A stretch of DNA of 64,000 nt, taken from Mangifera indica (Eukaryota > Streptophyta > Magnoliopsida > Sapindales > Anacardiaceae). Positions 1 through 11,477 of this stretch are shown piece after piece. Within the stretch, counting starts at the first letter, position 1. Each line of letters starts with the position of its first letter. Position numbers and translations under genes: made by a program. The DNA lies in NCBI RefSeq assembly GCF_011075055.1, contig NW_025401171.1, positions 61,472 through 125,471 on the forward strand. Direction: 5' to 3'. The notes under the pieces are model-generated. The model was not told the DNA's origin, did not search any database, and worked only from the letters and a program-made list of their open reading frames with translations.

Positions 1-915
1 TTTGATTCTTGGTTGTTTTCGTTGAATTGATTGAGAGGTTTTGTGTTATACAACGTGTAGATTTAATTTTTGTAAAAATCGGAGGCCGAAACGACCAAAA
101 TTTGGCCGAAAATATCTGCCGAAAGGATCGGCAGTCTTGCCGTGGGAACAGCGTTTCCCACAGCAAACGATTTATCCCATGGCAGCTACATTGACCATGA
201 GTTTGGGGGGGGGGGGGGGTAAAGTGGTTTTTTTTAAATATTGGGGTGTCAGGGAAATCCTTAGCCCACGTCGGGTTTTTATGAAATTTCCCACGTGGTC
301 GTGGGAAAGACGAAATGACGAAACTGCCCCTCTTTATAAGCACAGCAAAAATTTCATTTCTTCCCACGGCAATCTTGCGTTTTCACTGTGCATTTCAAAG
401 AAAATTCCAAAACTTCCCACCTCCCACGTCAATCCCACGGTGAACGTCGTTTCTGCGGATTTTCTTGCTTTCCGGCAACCGCAAATGGCAAAGAAGGTTA
501 GTATATCTCCCGTAATCTTGTTTGGATCAAGTTATTGCTCATATTATTGAGATTTGATTGAGATTTTTGGGTTTGAAATTTTAGGGTTTACGGTTTGAAC
601 AATGCTTAAAATGTTTCGATTTTTGGTTGTTTTCGTTGAATTGATTGAGGGGTTTTGTGTTACACAACGTGTCGATTTGATTTATGTGAAAATCGAAGGT
701 CGAAACGACCAAAATTTGGCCGAAAATGGCTGCCGAATGGATCAACAGTCATGCCGTGGGAACAGCGTTTCCCATGACAAACGATTCATCCCACGGCAGC
801 GTACTGGGCATGGGTTAGTGGGGGGGTAAAGTGGCTTTTTTAAAATGTTGGGGAGCCGGATGAGATTCGTTAGAACACAGCGGTTTTTTTGGAAATTTGT
901 CATATAACAGTGGAC
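1..915 (+). repeat. 614-bp tandem duplication of the MULE terminal/promoter block
   Basis: The text starting at 11 (ggttgttttcgttgaattga) recurs at 625, an offset of 614 bp, and the similarity continues through the G-rich stretch near 205-235 into 820-850. The window therefore opens inside a first copy, followed by a nearly complete second copy (about 300-915). The second copy contains the TATA box and first exon of the Ulp1-like gene, so the duplication probably doubled that promoter. A homologous single block is present in the second MULE at 54660-55340. A run of 15 G lies at 205-219. Confidence 0.7.
333..340 (+). promoter_or_regulatory. TATA box of the MULE-1 Ulp1-like gene
   Basis: TTTATAAG lies 145 bp before the first ATG (485). 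At the equivalent place in the second MULE, TATATATAAA (54691-54700) lies 135 bp before its ATG (54835). The shared spacing supports a promoter in the terminal region. Confidence 0.5.
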
Positions 916-3900
916 CTTTTCAATCAAGGAATATTCATGAAGGAGTAAATTGAGAATTTTCTTATCTAGGGTTTCTGATCGTGTAGTTTTCGAATTTTAT
1001 ATCCGTTTTTTCTGTTTTAGGGTTTTTCCATATGTATTTTTCAAATTTGAAATTCGATTTTTCGAATTTTGGTGCTTTTTGACACAATTTACGATGTAAT
1101 GACGTAATTTCAACTTAATATTTCGATTTTTTCGTTTATAGGATATATTGATTCGTGTTTTTGAATTTCAGTTGCGTTTTTCCATATTTTGTCTTTTGAT
1201 GAAATATCGATTCTTTTTTTTCAAATTTTCAAATGATTTTTCGGTTAGCTTCATTCATAGGTATTTCAACTGATAGAGTTCGAATTTCAAATCCGTTTTT
1301 TCGATTTTCCCCGTATTAGGATAAATCGAGTCTTCTTTTCAAATTATCTAACGATTTTTCGATTGTTCACATTCTATGTTATTTTATCGTATAAATTTCG
1401 AATTTCATTTTTGTTTTATCAAATTTCGCAGTTTCAACTTCTAGAATTCGAATTTCAGTTCCGTTTTTTCGAATTTCACAATTTCAGGAGATATCGATTC
1501 GTATTTTCAAGATTTCCGATTGATTTTTCGATTATCATCACTTTAAGGTATTTCAACATATAGAATTCGAATTTCAGTTCCGTTTTTCCGAATTTTACCA
1601 TTTTAGGATATATCGATTTGTATTTTTAAGATTTCCGAACGATTTTTCGATTATCGTCACTTTAAGGTATTTTAACGTATCGAATTCGAATTTCAGTTCA
1701 ATTTTTCTGAATTTCACCATTTCAGGATATATCGATTCGTATTTTCAAGATTTCCATTCAATTTTTCGATTATCGTCACTTTAAGGTATTTCAACGTATA
1801 GAATTCGAATTTTAATTCCGTTTTTTCGAATTTCACCATTTTAGGATATATCGATTCGTATTTTCAAGATTTCCGAACGATTTTTCGATTATCATGACTT
1901 TAAGGTATTTCAACGTATAGAATTCGAATTTCAATTCTGTTTTTATGAATTTCACTATTTCAGGATATATCGATTCGTATTTTCAAGATTTCTGAACGAT
2001 TTTTCAATTATCATCACTTTAAGGTATTTCAACGTATAGAATTCGAATTTCAATTTCGTTTTTTCGAATTTCACCATTTTAGGATATATCGATTCGTATT
2101 TTCAAGATTTCCAAACGATTTTTTGATTATCATGACTTTAAGGTATTTCAATGTATAGAATTCGAATTTCAATTCCGTTTTTCTGAATTTCACCATTTCA
2201 GGATATATTGATTCGTATTTTCAAGATTTCTGAACGATTTTTTGATTATCTTGACTTTAAGGTATTTCAACGTATAGAATTCGAATTTTAATTCCGTTTT
2301 TCTGAATTTCACCATTTCAGGATATATCGATTCGTATTTTCAAGATTTTCGAATGATTTTTTAATTATCGTCACTTTAAGGTATTTCAACGTATAGAATT
2401 CAAATTTCAGTTCCGTTTTTTCGAATTTCACCATTTTAGGATTTATCGATTCGTATTTTTAAGATTTCCATTTGATTTTTTGATTATTGTCACTTTAAGG
2501 TGTTTCAACGTATAGAATTCAAATTTCAATTCTGTTTTTTCGAATTTCACCATTTTAGGATATATCGATTCGTATTTTCAAAATTTCTGAACGATTTTTT
2601 AATTATCGTCACTTTAAGGTATTTCAACGTATAGAATTCGAATTTCAGTTCCGTTTTTTCGAATTTCACTATTTTAGGATTTATCGATTCGTATTTTCAA
2701 GATTTCCATTTGATTTTTCGATTATTGTCACTTTAAGGTGTTTCAACGTATAGAATTCAAATTTCAATTCTGTTTTTCCGAATTTCACCATTTTAGGATA
2801 TATCGATTCGTATTTTCAAAATTTCCATAGGGGAATTTTCAATTATCATCACTTTAAGGTATTTCAACGTATAGAATTCGAATTTCAATTTCGTTTTTTC
2901 AAATTTCACCATTTTAGGATATATTGATTCGTATTTTCAAGATGACATACGATTCTATGTCATAGGCGAGTGAGAGAGTCTGTTCTGAACGAATGCCTGA
3001 AATCCGTAAAAATGACCTTTACAGATTTCTTTTCGTATTTTAGGTAAGTTTTATATTATTATTTATATTTATTAATTGGCAAAAATATAAATTGATTTAT
3101 TTACATCGTAAATGATTATATTGCAGTACTGGATATATGAGACTCTAGAGACGTTACACGATTGGATTGACCTTGTCCATCCCTATTCGTCCCCACAGAT
3201 GTTGAGGTGGCGTACGCGAGACGTCCCTGGTTGGACTCATATAGGTTGTATTTTCACTGGTGATCCAGTATGTACTAATTAATTAATAAGTCGATTAATT
3301 CATTATATGTTACAATTATTTTGACTTATATATCTTCATCATTAGGAGGATGTCACATTCCCTCTTCGTCCATCATCGATCGAGGAGGGTTTACCGTGGT
3401 ACGCTAAGATTTGTGAGTAGACCGGTTTACCTGATGCTGATTCCTCCTCATCTTCTTCGGTTCCGACCGCGACTAGAGACGGGGCTTATCCATTCTCAAG
3501 ACCTTCAGATGTACCTGTCCAGACTTCTGAGACACATGAGGAGCCTATTCAGCCTCCTGTTTTGGAGCACCCTATATGTTCCCCTGTTGTTCAGAGCCCA
3601 CAGACGACAAATCGTCCTGGAGTGGAGGACCGCACTACCCATCATGCCACCGAGCAGTGTTCCCCATTCGTATCACCCAGTTCTTCTATATTAGATGCTA
3701 CACTAGCGCACTGGGGTGCTACGATTATACGTGAGATATCGAGTTTTCACGACGATATCTCTTCCCAGATGACTCGATTACGTGACGATATCTTATCCCA
3801 GATGACTTGATTAGAGGATCGTATGACTCGTTTGGAGGACATCGTCACGTGTACATATCCAGCCCCTGTCGCTCAGGTTGTAAAACCACTTATAATTTAT

Positions 3901-5954
3901 TACTTATTTAAAATGTCTACAGTGTTATTATTCTTACAACTATTATTACATTCGTACAGGAGAGGGACGAGGATATCCGACCGTCATCCCCCATCGACAC
4001 TGCAATACCATCCCATCACCCACACGAGGTCCGTATGATATTTCAAATTTATATAACTTATTAAATGTCATTATTATATTATAGTATTGTTATATATGAA
4101 ATATCACTAATTAAGTTATTATTACTATTATCTTAGGATAGACGTCAAGAGGACGCACCAGTTAGTCTTTCTGTTGCATCACCTATCCCAGCTGAGGTAT
4201 GTCACTTATCAATAGAACTTTATTTTTATAATTGTTCAGTTATCGATTAATATAAGGTATATATATTCATATAGGGTCTTCCTCATTACTCGATTCCGAT
4301 CGAATCTCATATAGGTTCTTCAGATCCTCCACTTGAGGTATGATAATTATTATACATTATATCGACTCTTAGATGTGATATTATATTTTATATGAAATAT
4401 CATTTATCATTTTGTTCTTTCATGCATATAGGGAACGGGTATTGATATATTATTGATTGAGGGTTTTCCCCGAACACCTTCCTCGAAAGTTGAGGTTAAC
4501 TTTTTTTTAAAATTGTCATTGATTGATCTGTTTTTCCAATTATATTGTTTATTTAATGATGTTTTGACTCTTTTTCAGGACAAGCGATTATGGTTACTTG
4601 TTGATATCCCGAGCTCGACCAAAAAGATAGTGGATATTGGTTCACAGGAGGAGGACTTCCAGGAGGACGATTTTGAGACCATCCATATTGAGGTATATCA
4701 ATCATACTTAGTATATAAATATTCGTATATATCGGTCACTGAGATGTTCAAAATTACAATTTTCTAGTCCGTCGAGGGAGCACGCTTGGTAGACTTGATC
4801 GTGATTGAGGATTCTCTAGCTGAACCTCCTCTCGCATGCATGAAGAAGGTAAAATAAATTGATTAATGCTAATTGTTACGTAGGATGTATGATGAATTAA
4901 TTATTTGAGTGTGATCATGTAGATGATTCGTACTGCACGTGGTCAGATCGTCCGGAAGGGTCCGTTGATTCGCACCCCGTATACGAATCCACTCAAAGGA
5001 AAGGCAAAACGGTAACCTAGGACCATTCCATCCTCTGCCTCAGAGCGTGAGGAATCTTTCCTCACGTGGTACACCGGCGCTGTGGCTTCCGACGCACATG
5101 ATGTCTAGTTCATCGGGTCGAAGTCGAAGGAAACTTTTTGGCTGCTTGTGGTAGAGTTACACCAGTGGCTGACCGATGATGTAAGTTGTCTATACTATAA
5201 AATTCGGGAAAAAATTTGATATTTTTACCAATAACTAACACATGTGAACTTATTTATACCATTTTAGCATGTGGATTCTTTTTGGCTATATTACGTCGGC
5301 AGCAGGAGGAGCACTGTGCCACTGTTTCCCAGCGTTGGACGACTGTCCACACATTCTTTAGAGGCCATATTGAGATGGCTTGGAAGAGTTGGCAGACCAC
5401 ACCGATTGACGAGTTTGAGTTTTCGGGGCTCTTCACGAGGATGGTTGAAGGAGTGTATACCCCGAGATTATTGTACAAACCATGGGGGATGGTCGATCAG
5501 GTATAGTATATATATGTTTTTATTACATTGAATTGGTGGGCGACAACGATAATTAACTTAAATTTGTCACTGTTTATAGGTTTACATCCCTATAAACTTC
5601 GACAACGCATATTGGGTCGCCGGAGTTATAGATTTTCGTGAGTGGTCGATTACGGTATACGATTCAGAGGTATCATATTCGGGGAATATAAAGACTCTTG
5701 AGCAGCGCATGCGACCTTATTTGACATTCATTTCCACGTTATTAGATGCGACAAGTTTTTGGATAGTTTATGGGATGACTCCACGACGTGATTCCCTCAC
5801 TTTGCATCGAGCGACGAATGTCCCTCAACAGGGAGTGGGCTCCGGTGACTGTGACGTGTTTATGTTATGATTTTTTGAGTGTTTGGCGTTGTCACGGAGC
5901 TATGATTTTCCCCGAGAGTCGTCTACCTTTATGCGTCGACGTTTAGCAGCGTAG
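485..5954 (+). pseudogene. Ulp1/C48 cysteine-peptidase-like gene of MULE-1 (decayed)
   Basis: The family is SUMO-protease-like; its role in the transposon is unknown. Exon 1 is ATGGCAAAGAAG (485-496) with donor gttagt; the 119-bp repeat array fills the following intron. Recognisable exons: 2942-3043, 3127-3267, 3346-3876, 3960-4028, 4137-4196, 4275-4337, 4432-4494, 4579-4692, 4768-4848, 4923-5180, 5268-5500 and 5580-5954, mostly with GT/AG borders. The C48 core is in the last two exons: conserved KSW..T and YKPWG, then VYDS (Asp), VPQQ (oxyanion Gln) and SGDC (catalytic Cys). The catalytic His is replaced by Tyr (AYW versus GHW in the second MULE). The DUF1985-like exons found in the second copy are missing upstream of 2942. 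In-frame stops lie near 2963, 3416, 3808 and 5868, and a 1-nt frameshift lies near 5283. Usual C-terminal end ..RRRLAA at 5954. Confidence 0.75.
1030..2945 (+). repeat. 119-bp minisatellite array, left side of MULE-1
   Basis: The marker ggtatttcaacgtatagaat recurs at a period of exactly 119 bp (ggta at 1547, 1666, 1785, 1904, 2023). There are about 12-13 well-matched units from about 1430 and several degenerate ones from about 1030. Each unit contains the segments gaattcgaatttca, ggatatatcgattcgtattt and a TTTTCGATTAT block. The array lies in the inferred first intron of the Ulp1-like gene and ends abruptly at 2942, exactly where homology to a later exon of the second MULE begins. Confidence 0.9.
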
Positions 5955-6391
5955 TTGTATTTTCACTGTATCGAGTAGCTCATAGATGTATATTTAGTTG
6001 ACTCATTGTTTTTTTATCGTTCTTGCTATGTTTAGATGTATATATTTATTGTATGTGCATATGTGTATGATATACTTTATTTGTGGTTATATATGGATAT
6101 GCATCGTATTTTATATCATTTTTTAAATAATATTGTCACGGAAATACAATGAAAATGTAGAATTACTCAAACAATTACACATTTGAAACAATTAGATGAA
6201 ATAAAGAAATACTAAAACAATTAGATGAAATAAAGAAATACTGAAACAACTCAGTGTTTATACTAAAGTTATTACATCACATGACAATACAATTACACAT
6301 TTGAAATAATTAGATGAAAATACATCGGTTACATAAAATTGAAGTACAACAATGAAGAATGATATAAGAAACAAAACTGAGAATAAACATG
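5955..6391. other. Intergenic gap between convergent MULE genes
   Basis: AT-rich sequence between the 3' ends of the Ulp1-like and mudrA-like genes. A motif of the form aattagatgaaataaagaaatact is repeated two to three times near 6180-6245 and partly at 6308. No ORF of note and no clear terminator signal beyond AT-rich tracts; probably overlapping 3' untranslated regions. Confidence 0.5.
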
Positions 6392-9068
6392 TCAAGATCT
6401 CGTTTCTTTGCCCTTTTTAGATGAACGTTGCGGGGCAGAGCTCGGGATCGGTGCTGGGGATTTACATTGGGTTCGTGTGTGCCCCGGTTCATGGCAACGA
6501 CTGCAAATCCTCGGTGTAACATTTTCTCCTTGCGATGGACGTCGATTTCTGTTGGATGGATGACCTGGACGACGACTATCGAGGACAGAGGGCAATATAA
6601 CTCTTTCTTGTGGCGAGGGCAACCAATCACATTGATTTCCAAGAGGATTGATCAGTTCCTGATGTATTGCACGGTAGACCTCGGTGCGGAAGAATGGATG
6701 AACCCATGAATTAACATTTGTGAGCCTCATATATCGTGCAACAGCAATGGCATGCTTGCACGAAATACGTAAAAGCTGAAACTTTCTACCCATGCATGAC
6801 ATTTCACCAAAGTCCACAATACCCATGAATCCACCAAATTCGACAACCTGATATCGAGTAGGTATAATCGATCGAACCTCCAAACTTGTAGACTTTGATA
6901 GACGATTGCTGATCTTCTCCTCCGCCCAAGGGGTGGCAAAGTTAGGACATTCGTATGTAATTTGCAAAAATATTAACAACACATTTGGTAATATCCAAAA
7001 CTAAGGGAAAAAAGAACACAAGAAAAAAAACATTTAATTAATAACGATTAGATACTTACTTGCATGATTTCTTCTCTGCATGGTACACGAATGAACTCCA
7101 TGAGCATTGTGATGGGTAGGCATGTCTAACAAGGGCATTAAATGACTTAGTAATATTAGTGGTCATGATGTTGTAACGATAGCCTGGAAAGTACGCTTTA
7201 CTCCAACGCTCAAATCCGATATCACGTAGGTAGGCTCCAACTTGAGGGTTCATTGAGTCGAGAGATTGCATCATCACCCCAAATTCTGTTTCGGTGTATG
7301 ATTTTGCTACTTTCTAATATGCCCCCACAACCTGTTAGATGTCAAAAATTATGATATCTGATTATAATTAAAACGTATAAAAAAGATCAACTGTTAGAAT
7401 TTTAATTACTTGTTTAAAACACTATACCTTTGAGTCTCGTTTCTACTTTGCTAGCATGTTACACAGAAGATGATGACAACAACATCCATGGTGGACATCT
7501 GGAAAGACTTCAGCCATTGTCGAGTATATAACATGATGTCGATCTGAGATTATTGCCAAATCAGATAGGTCATGGATACATTATTTAATCCTCAGGAGAA
7601 ACCAAGACCACATGTCATGATCTTCTTTTGTACCGACACTGAAACCAATGGGATATATCTGGTTATTACCATCAAGAGCCACCACAATGAATAAATGCCC
7701 CAGATATCGACCTTTAAGGAATGCAGCGTCAATGCAAATAACCGGGCGGAGATAATCTCTGAATGCACTAATGGAACATCCTAATGCCAAGAAAAAATTC
7801 TTAAATTGATGGTCATCATCCGTTTCAATAGCAGTAACAGTGTCCGGATTAGTACGATGTAGATTATAGCAATAATCTGATAAAAGCATAAATGATTCCT
7901 CCGGTGAACCCTTCAATGAATTTATAGCCCAATTTCTTACCCGCCAAACATGTGAGTATGAAATATCAATTTTATATCGGTCGGCGATGTCTACAATTAT
8001 TTTCTTAGGCCGATAAATTCAATTAACCATCACAAACTTTGATCTCATTAATTGACCTAAAGCTCGAGCCCCAGCTTGTTTGTGATGTGGCATGATTTGA
8101 TCAACTGAACATGTGTGGGTAGGATTCATAGAGTTGATCCCCCACACTTTACCGACTGTGGACTTGGTTGCATGTATATACCTCTCACAATTTTTAGCTT
8201 TGCACTTTATTTCCCATCGTTTCTTATCAGACTTTTTTACACCAAATTGAAAACCTTTAAGTAAGGAGAATTGCGTCACAACGTCTTTCAATTGGACTTT
8301 ATTATGAAAAGTATCACCAATCTTTACACCATTCTCCTCTCGGATCGATCTGCAACCACCTGATGATGCTGATGGTTGTGGAGGAAAATCAGGAAGCCAC
8401 CTAAATGGATCAGTGGGGACATTGTCAAAAAATGGCCTAGAATAATTTCCACCACCTGAATTAGGATCTTCAAGCTGCAAACTATCCATACCCTCAGTAA
8501 CTGATGTCATATATTTAGGCTCTACATCTTCTGAAGGAATATCAGCCATATCATTTTCATCAAAGTCACCCCAATCGGGAACTATATTTTTTTCTCCATG
8601 AGCCCATGAGTTTGCAATGTACAACGGGTCATTACTGAAATCAATCAACTTTTCCAAATCGTATTCTTTTTTTACCCCACTACTTTCTTCTTCATCTTCA
8701 TCTTCATCTTCATCATCTTCATCTTCATCTTCATCTTCTTCCTTCTGCCCTTCAATTGGGGTACATGTAACAAAAACGGAAATACATTCCTTGAAGTATT
8801 GGGACATATCAATAAGACCCTGGACATCTTCATCATTTTGGATATCTATGGGGCAGTCGAGCTAAATTTTTCTTGGCTTCATTGATAGTTGAAGGTAGTT
8901 TGTCATTGGATCAATACTGCAAGACTCCTTCAAAAGCTCAATAAATCCCTCGAATGTTGTTCCATAAGGGATTTTAATCAATTGTTTGACTCCTCCAACA
9001 TATTTCATTGTGTTGTTGCCACCTTGAATCCATTGTCCCTGGTAACGAACCGATGCATAACCATCCAT
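6392..9068 (-). pseudogene. mudrA-like MULE transposase (decayed)
   Basis: The start chosen is ATGGATGG at 9068, just after an acceptor-like ttgcag. Domain order from the N terminus: a PB1-like opening (QGQWIQGG, MKYVGG); an acidic Glu/Asp run (8690-8740); a MuDR DNA-binding region (KSDKKRWEIKCKAKNC, HTC); a MULE DDE core with RPVICIDAAFLKG (first Asp), AIISDRHH (second Asp) and a C-x2-H motif; then GFERWSKAYFPG and TTNITKSFN; a SWIM-like finger (ISCKHAIAVA); and a zinc knuckle CSRCHEPGHTRTQC. Exons: about 9068-7428, 7331-7060 and about 6960-6392. In-frame stops occur at about 8864, 8019, 7578, 7455 and 7315, with no frameshift seen. The usual Glu in the N..ES.N motif is Lys here, and one SWIM Cys appears to be Gly. 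Inactive in this copy. Confidence 0.85.
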
Positions 9069-9329
9069 TTTAATTATCAATCCTGCAATGACAAGTTTTT
9101 TAAGATAATTATTCATTTATAATAAAAAAAATCTATAATTATCTCCCTATAATTATAGATAAAAAAACAACTCCTCATATTTTTCTAATAATTTATTTAT
9201 CTCCCTATAATTATTTAACAATTTATATAACACTTTCGTATGTTATCTTATATCAAAATGCATCTATCTGTTTTTAACGTTTCATTTAAAACATTTTTAT
9301 AATATCTATACTTTGAAATAGATATTCAA

Positions 9330-9910
9330 ATTCTATACTTTGAAATAATTTAAAATGCAATAATCAAAAATTTCTTCAGAAATCTGGAAAATATAAGTCG
9401 ATATATCCTAAAATGGTGAAATTCAAAAAAACAGAACTGAAATTTGAATTCTAAAAGTTGAAATACCCTAAAATGACAAGAATAGAAAATTTTTTCAGAA
9501 ATCTGAAAAATACAAGTCGATATATCCAAAAACGGTAAAATTTGAAAAAATGAAACTGAAATTCGAATTCTCAAAGTTGAAATACCCTAGAATGACAAGA
9601 ATTGAAAATTTCTTCAGAAATCTGAAAAATACTAGTCGATACATCCTAAAACGTTGAAATTCGAAAAAATGGAACTGAAAGTCGAATTCTAAAAGTTGAA
9701 AACCCTAGAATGGCAAAAATCAAAAAATTATTCGAAAATGTGGAAAATACGAGTCGATATATCGTAAAACGGTGAAATTCAAAAAAACGAAACTTAAATT
9801 CGAATTCTAAAAATTGAAATACCCTATAATGGCAACAATCAAAAAATTCTTCAGAAATCTGGATAATACGAGTCGATATATCCTAAAACGATGAAACTCG
9901 AAAAACATAA
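9330..9910 (-). repeat. 119-bp minisatellite array, right side of MULE-1 (inverted)
   Basis: About five units of the same 119-bp sequence as the left array but in reverse complement: gtcgatatatcc recurs at 9397 and 9516 (119 bp apart), with gaattc-containing segments between. Read on the minus strand it has the same order of blocks as 1030-2945. It lies upstream of the mudrA start, so it probably occupies the 5' intron or leader of that gene. Confidence 0.85.
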
Positions 9911-10382
9911 AATTTCAATTATAATGCGCCTACAATGTTTACTATCAAAACGCCTCCCTAATTTTAATAACATTTCGTTTGACCCCTCAATTATCTCTTT
10001 CTTTATTTAACACCCTTGTATGTTGTCTTGTATCAAAGCAATACCTATCTATTCTTAACATGTTATATAAATCCTTTATATATTGTAAATTATCCAAAAA
10101 CCCCCATATTTATCTAGGATTATATTTAACCCCCCATATTTGTCAAATATTCATTTAACCCCTATATTACAACATAAAAACTAACTTAACAAATTAAATT
10201 AAGTTTTAGGCTAAGATTGTTTAAATACCTTTTTTCGATGAATAGTCTTTTTTCGAGTTGAATTTAGAAATATGAACTTCTTCGGTCCGAATGAATCCCC
10301 ACTAATTGATCTTGAATAAAAATGAGAGCGAGAGAGTGAGTGTTTGAGTGATATGAGAAGTGTGTGTAAAAGTGAGTGAGGA

Positions 10383-10393
10383 GGGTTTATATA
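10383..10393 (-). promoter_or_regulatory. TATA box, tandem unit 1, upstream of mudrA
   Basis: On the minus strand TATATAAACCC is followed by a CT-rich leader. Same motif in the next unit at 10774-10784 and altered forms in the third (11165-11175) and fourth units. The proximal unit is the most likely mudrA promoter. Confidence 0.45.
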
Positions 10394-10773
10394 GATGAGG
10401 AGAAGGGTAATTCTGACATTTTAGAAAAAGTTATGAAATAATAAAGAAATATCAAAGTGCCTTTACACTGTAAAATATCCAAAAATCTCCCATATTTATC
10501 TAGGATTACATTTAACCCCCCATATTTATTAAACATTACATTTAACCCCTATATTACAACATAAAAACTAACTTAACAAATAAAATTAAGTTTTAGGCTA
10601 AGATTGGTATAAATACCTTTTTTCGATGAATAGTCTTTTTTCGAATTGAATTCAGAAATATAAACTTTTTCGATCCGAACGAATCCTCACTAATTGATTT
10701 TGAATAAAAATAAAAGCGAGAGAGTGAGTGTTTGAGTGATATGAGAAGTGTATGTAATAAAAGTGAGTGAGAA

Positions 10774-10784
10774 GGGTTTATATA
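10774..10784 (-). promoter_or_regulatory. TATA box, tandem unit 2, upstream of mudrA
   Basis: Minus-strand TATATAAACCC in the second unit of the 391-bp array, in the same context as 10383-10393. Confidence 0.4.
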
Positions 10785-11289
10785 AACGAGGAGAAGGGTA
10801 ATTTTGACATTTTAGAAAAAGTTATGAAATAATAAAGAAATATCAAAGTGCCTTTACACTGTAAAATATCCAAAAAACCCCCCATATTTACCCTAACTTA
10901 CATTTAACCCTTCATACTTGTCAAGCATTGCATTTAACCCTCATATTATGACATAAAAACTACACTTAATAAATAAAATTAAGTTTTAGGCTAAGACTGA
11001 CACAAATACCTTTTTTTGATGAATAGTATTTTTTCGAGTCGAATTCAAAAATACGAACTTCTTCCGTCCAAACAAATCTCTACTAATTGATCTTGAATAA
11101 AAATGAAAGTGAGAGTGAGTGTTTGAGTGATATGAGAAGTGTGTGTAATAAAAGTGAGTAAGGAGACTTTATATAGATGAGGGGAAGGGTAATTTTGACA
11201 TTTTAGAAAAAGTTTGAAATAAATAAATAAATATCAAAATGTCTTTACAATGTAAAATATTCAAAAACCCCCCATATTTATCTAAAATT

Positions 11290-11477
11290 ACATTTAACCC
11301 CTTATAGTGAGTGAGAAGAGTTATATAAATGAGGGAAAGGGTAATTTTGGTATTCTAAAAAAAGTCATGGGTATTTTTGCTTAAGAATAGTGAATTTGGG
11401 CATTTTGGCTTGAAAATAGTGATTTTGGACATTTTTGCTTAATGCGAGGGTATTTTGGCTATTTTTTAAAATTTCCC
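11290..11477 (-). repeat. Right terminal inverted repeat of MULE-1
   Basis: Read inward on the minus strand this begins GGGAAATTTT and contains alternating motifs AAGCAAAAATG and CCAAAATGCCC. The left end of the second MULE (54583-54720) has the same arrangement, including AAGCAAAAATGCCCC and ACAAAATTGCCCC. Confidence 0.65.

Larger units (their letters stand above)
10086..11400 (-). repeat. 385-391-bp tandem array in the right terminus of MULE-1
   Basis: The marker taaaatatcc recurs at 10086 (as taaattatcc), 10471, 10862 and 11253, giving periods of 385, 391 and 391 bp; the fourth unit is shortened by an internal deletion. Read on the minus strand, each full unit has a TATA element, a CT-rich leader with ACTCACT motifs, and a segment ending AAAAAAG with a donor-like GTATTT. 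Each unit therefore looks like a promoter plus untranslated first exon pointing toward mudrA. Confidence 0.8.
1..11477. mobile_element. Mutator-like element 1 (mudrA + Ulp1 type), left end outside window
   Basis: Large MULE carrying two convergent decayed genes: an Ulp1/C48-peptidase-like gene on plus (485-5954) and a mudrA-like transposase on minus (6392-9068). The right end is taken as 11477, where the sequence read inward on the minus strand starts GGGAAATTTTAAAAAATAGC. That matches in style the left end of the second MULE at 54583 (GGGAAATTATATTAAATGAC). The nine bases after the right end are gactcttaa; the matching left target-site duplication would be outside the window. The gene content resembles the Ulp1-carrying Kaonashi/CUMULE-type MULEs known in plants. 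Both genes contain stops, so this copy is not autonomous. Confidence 0.8.

Noticed and set aside
1363..1563. 66-codon Phe-rich frame
   Set aside because: A reading of the 119-bp minisatellite; the similar frame at 9350-9574 has the same cause.
1030..2945. Regularly spaced repeats considered as a CRISPR array
   Set aside because: The unit is a 119-bp tandem repeat without unique spacers, inside a plant transposon intron.
6428..6709. Plus-strand 93-codon frame
   Set aside because: It is antisense to the SWIM/zinc-knuckle end of mudrA, whose motifs explain the conservation.
8617..8865. Plus-strand frame with a long serine run
   Set aside because: It is the complement of the acidic Glu/Asp run in the mudrA gene on the minus strand.
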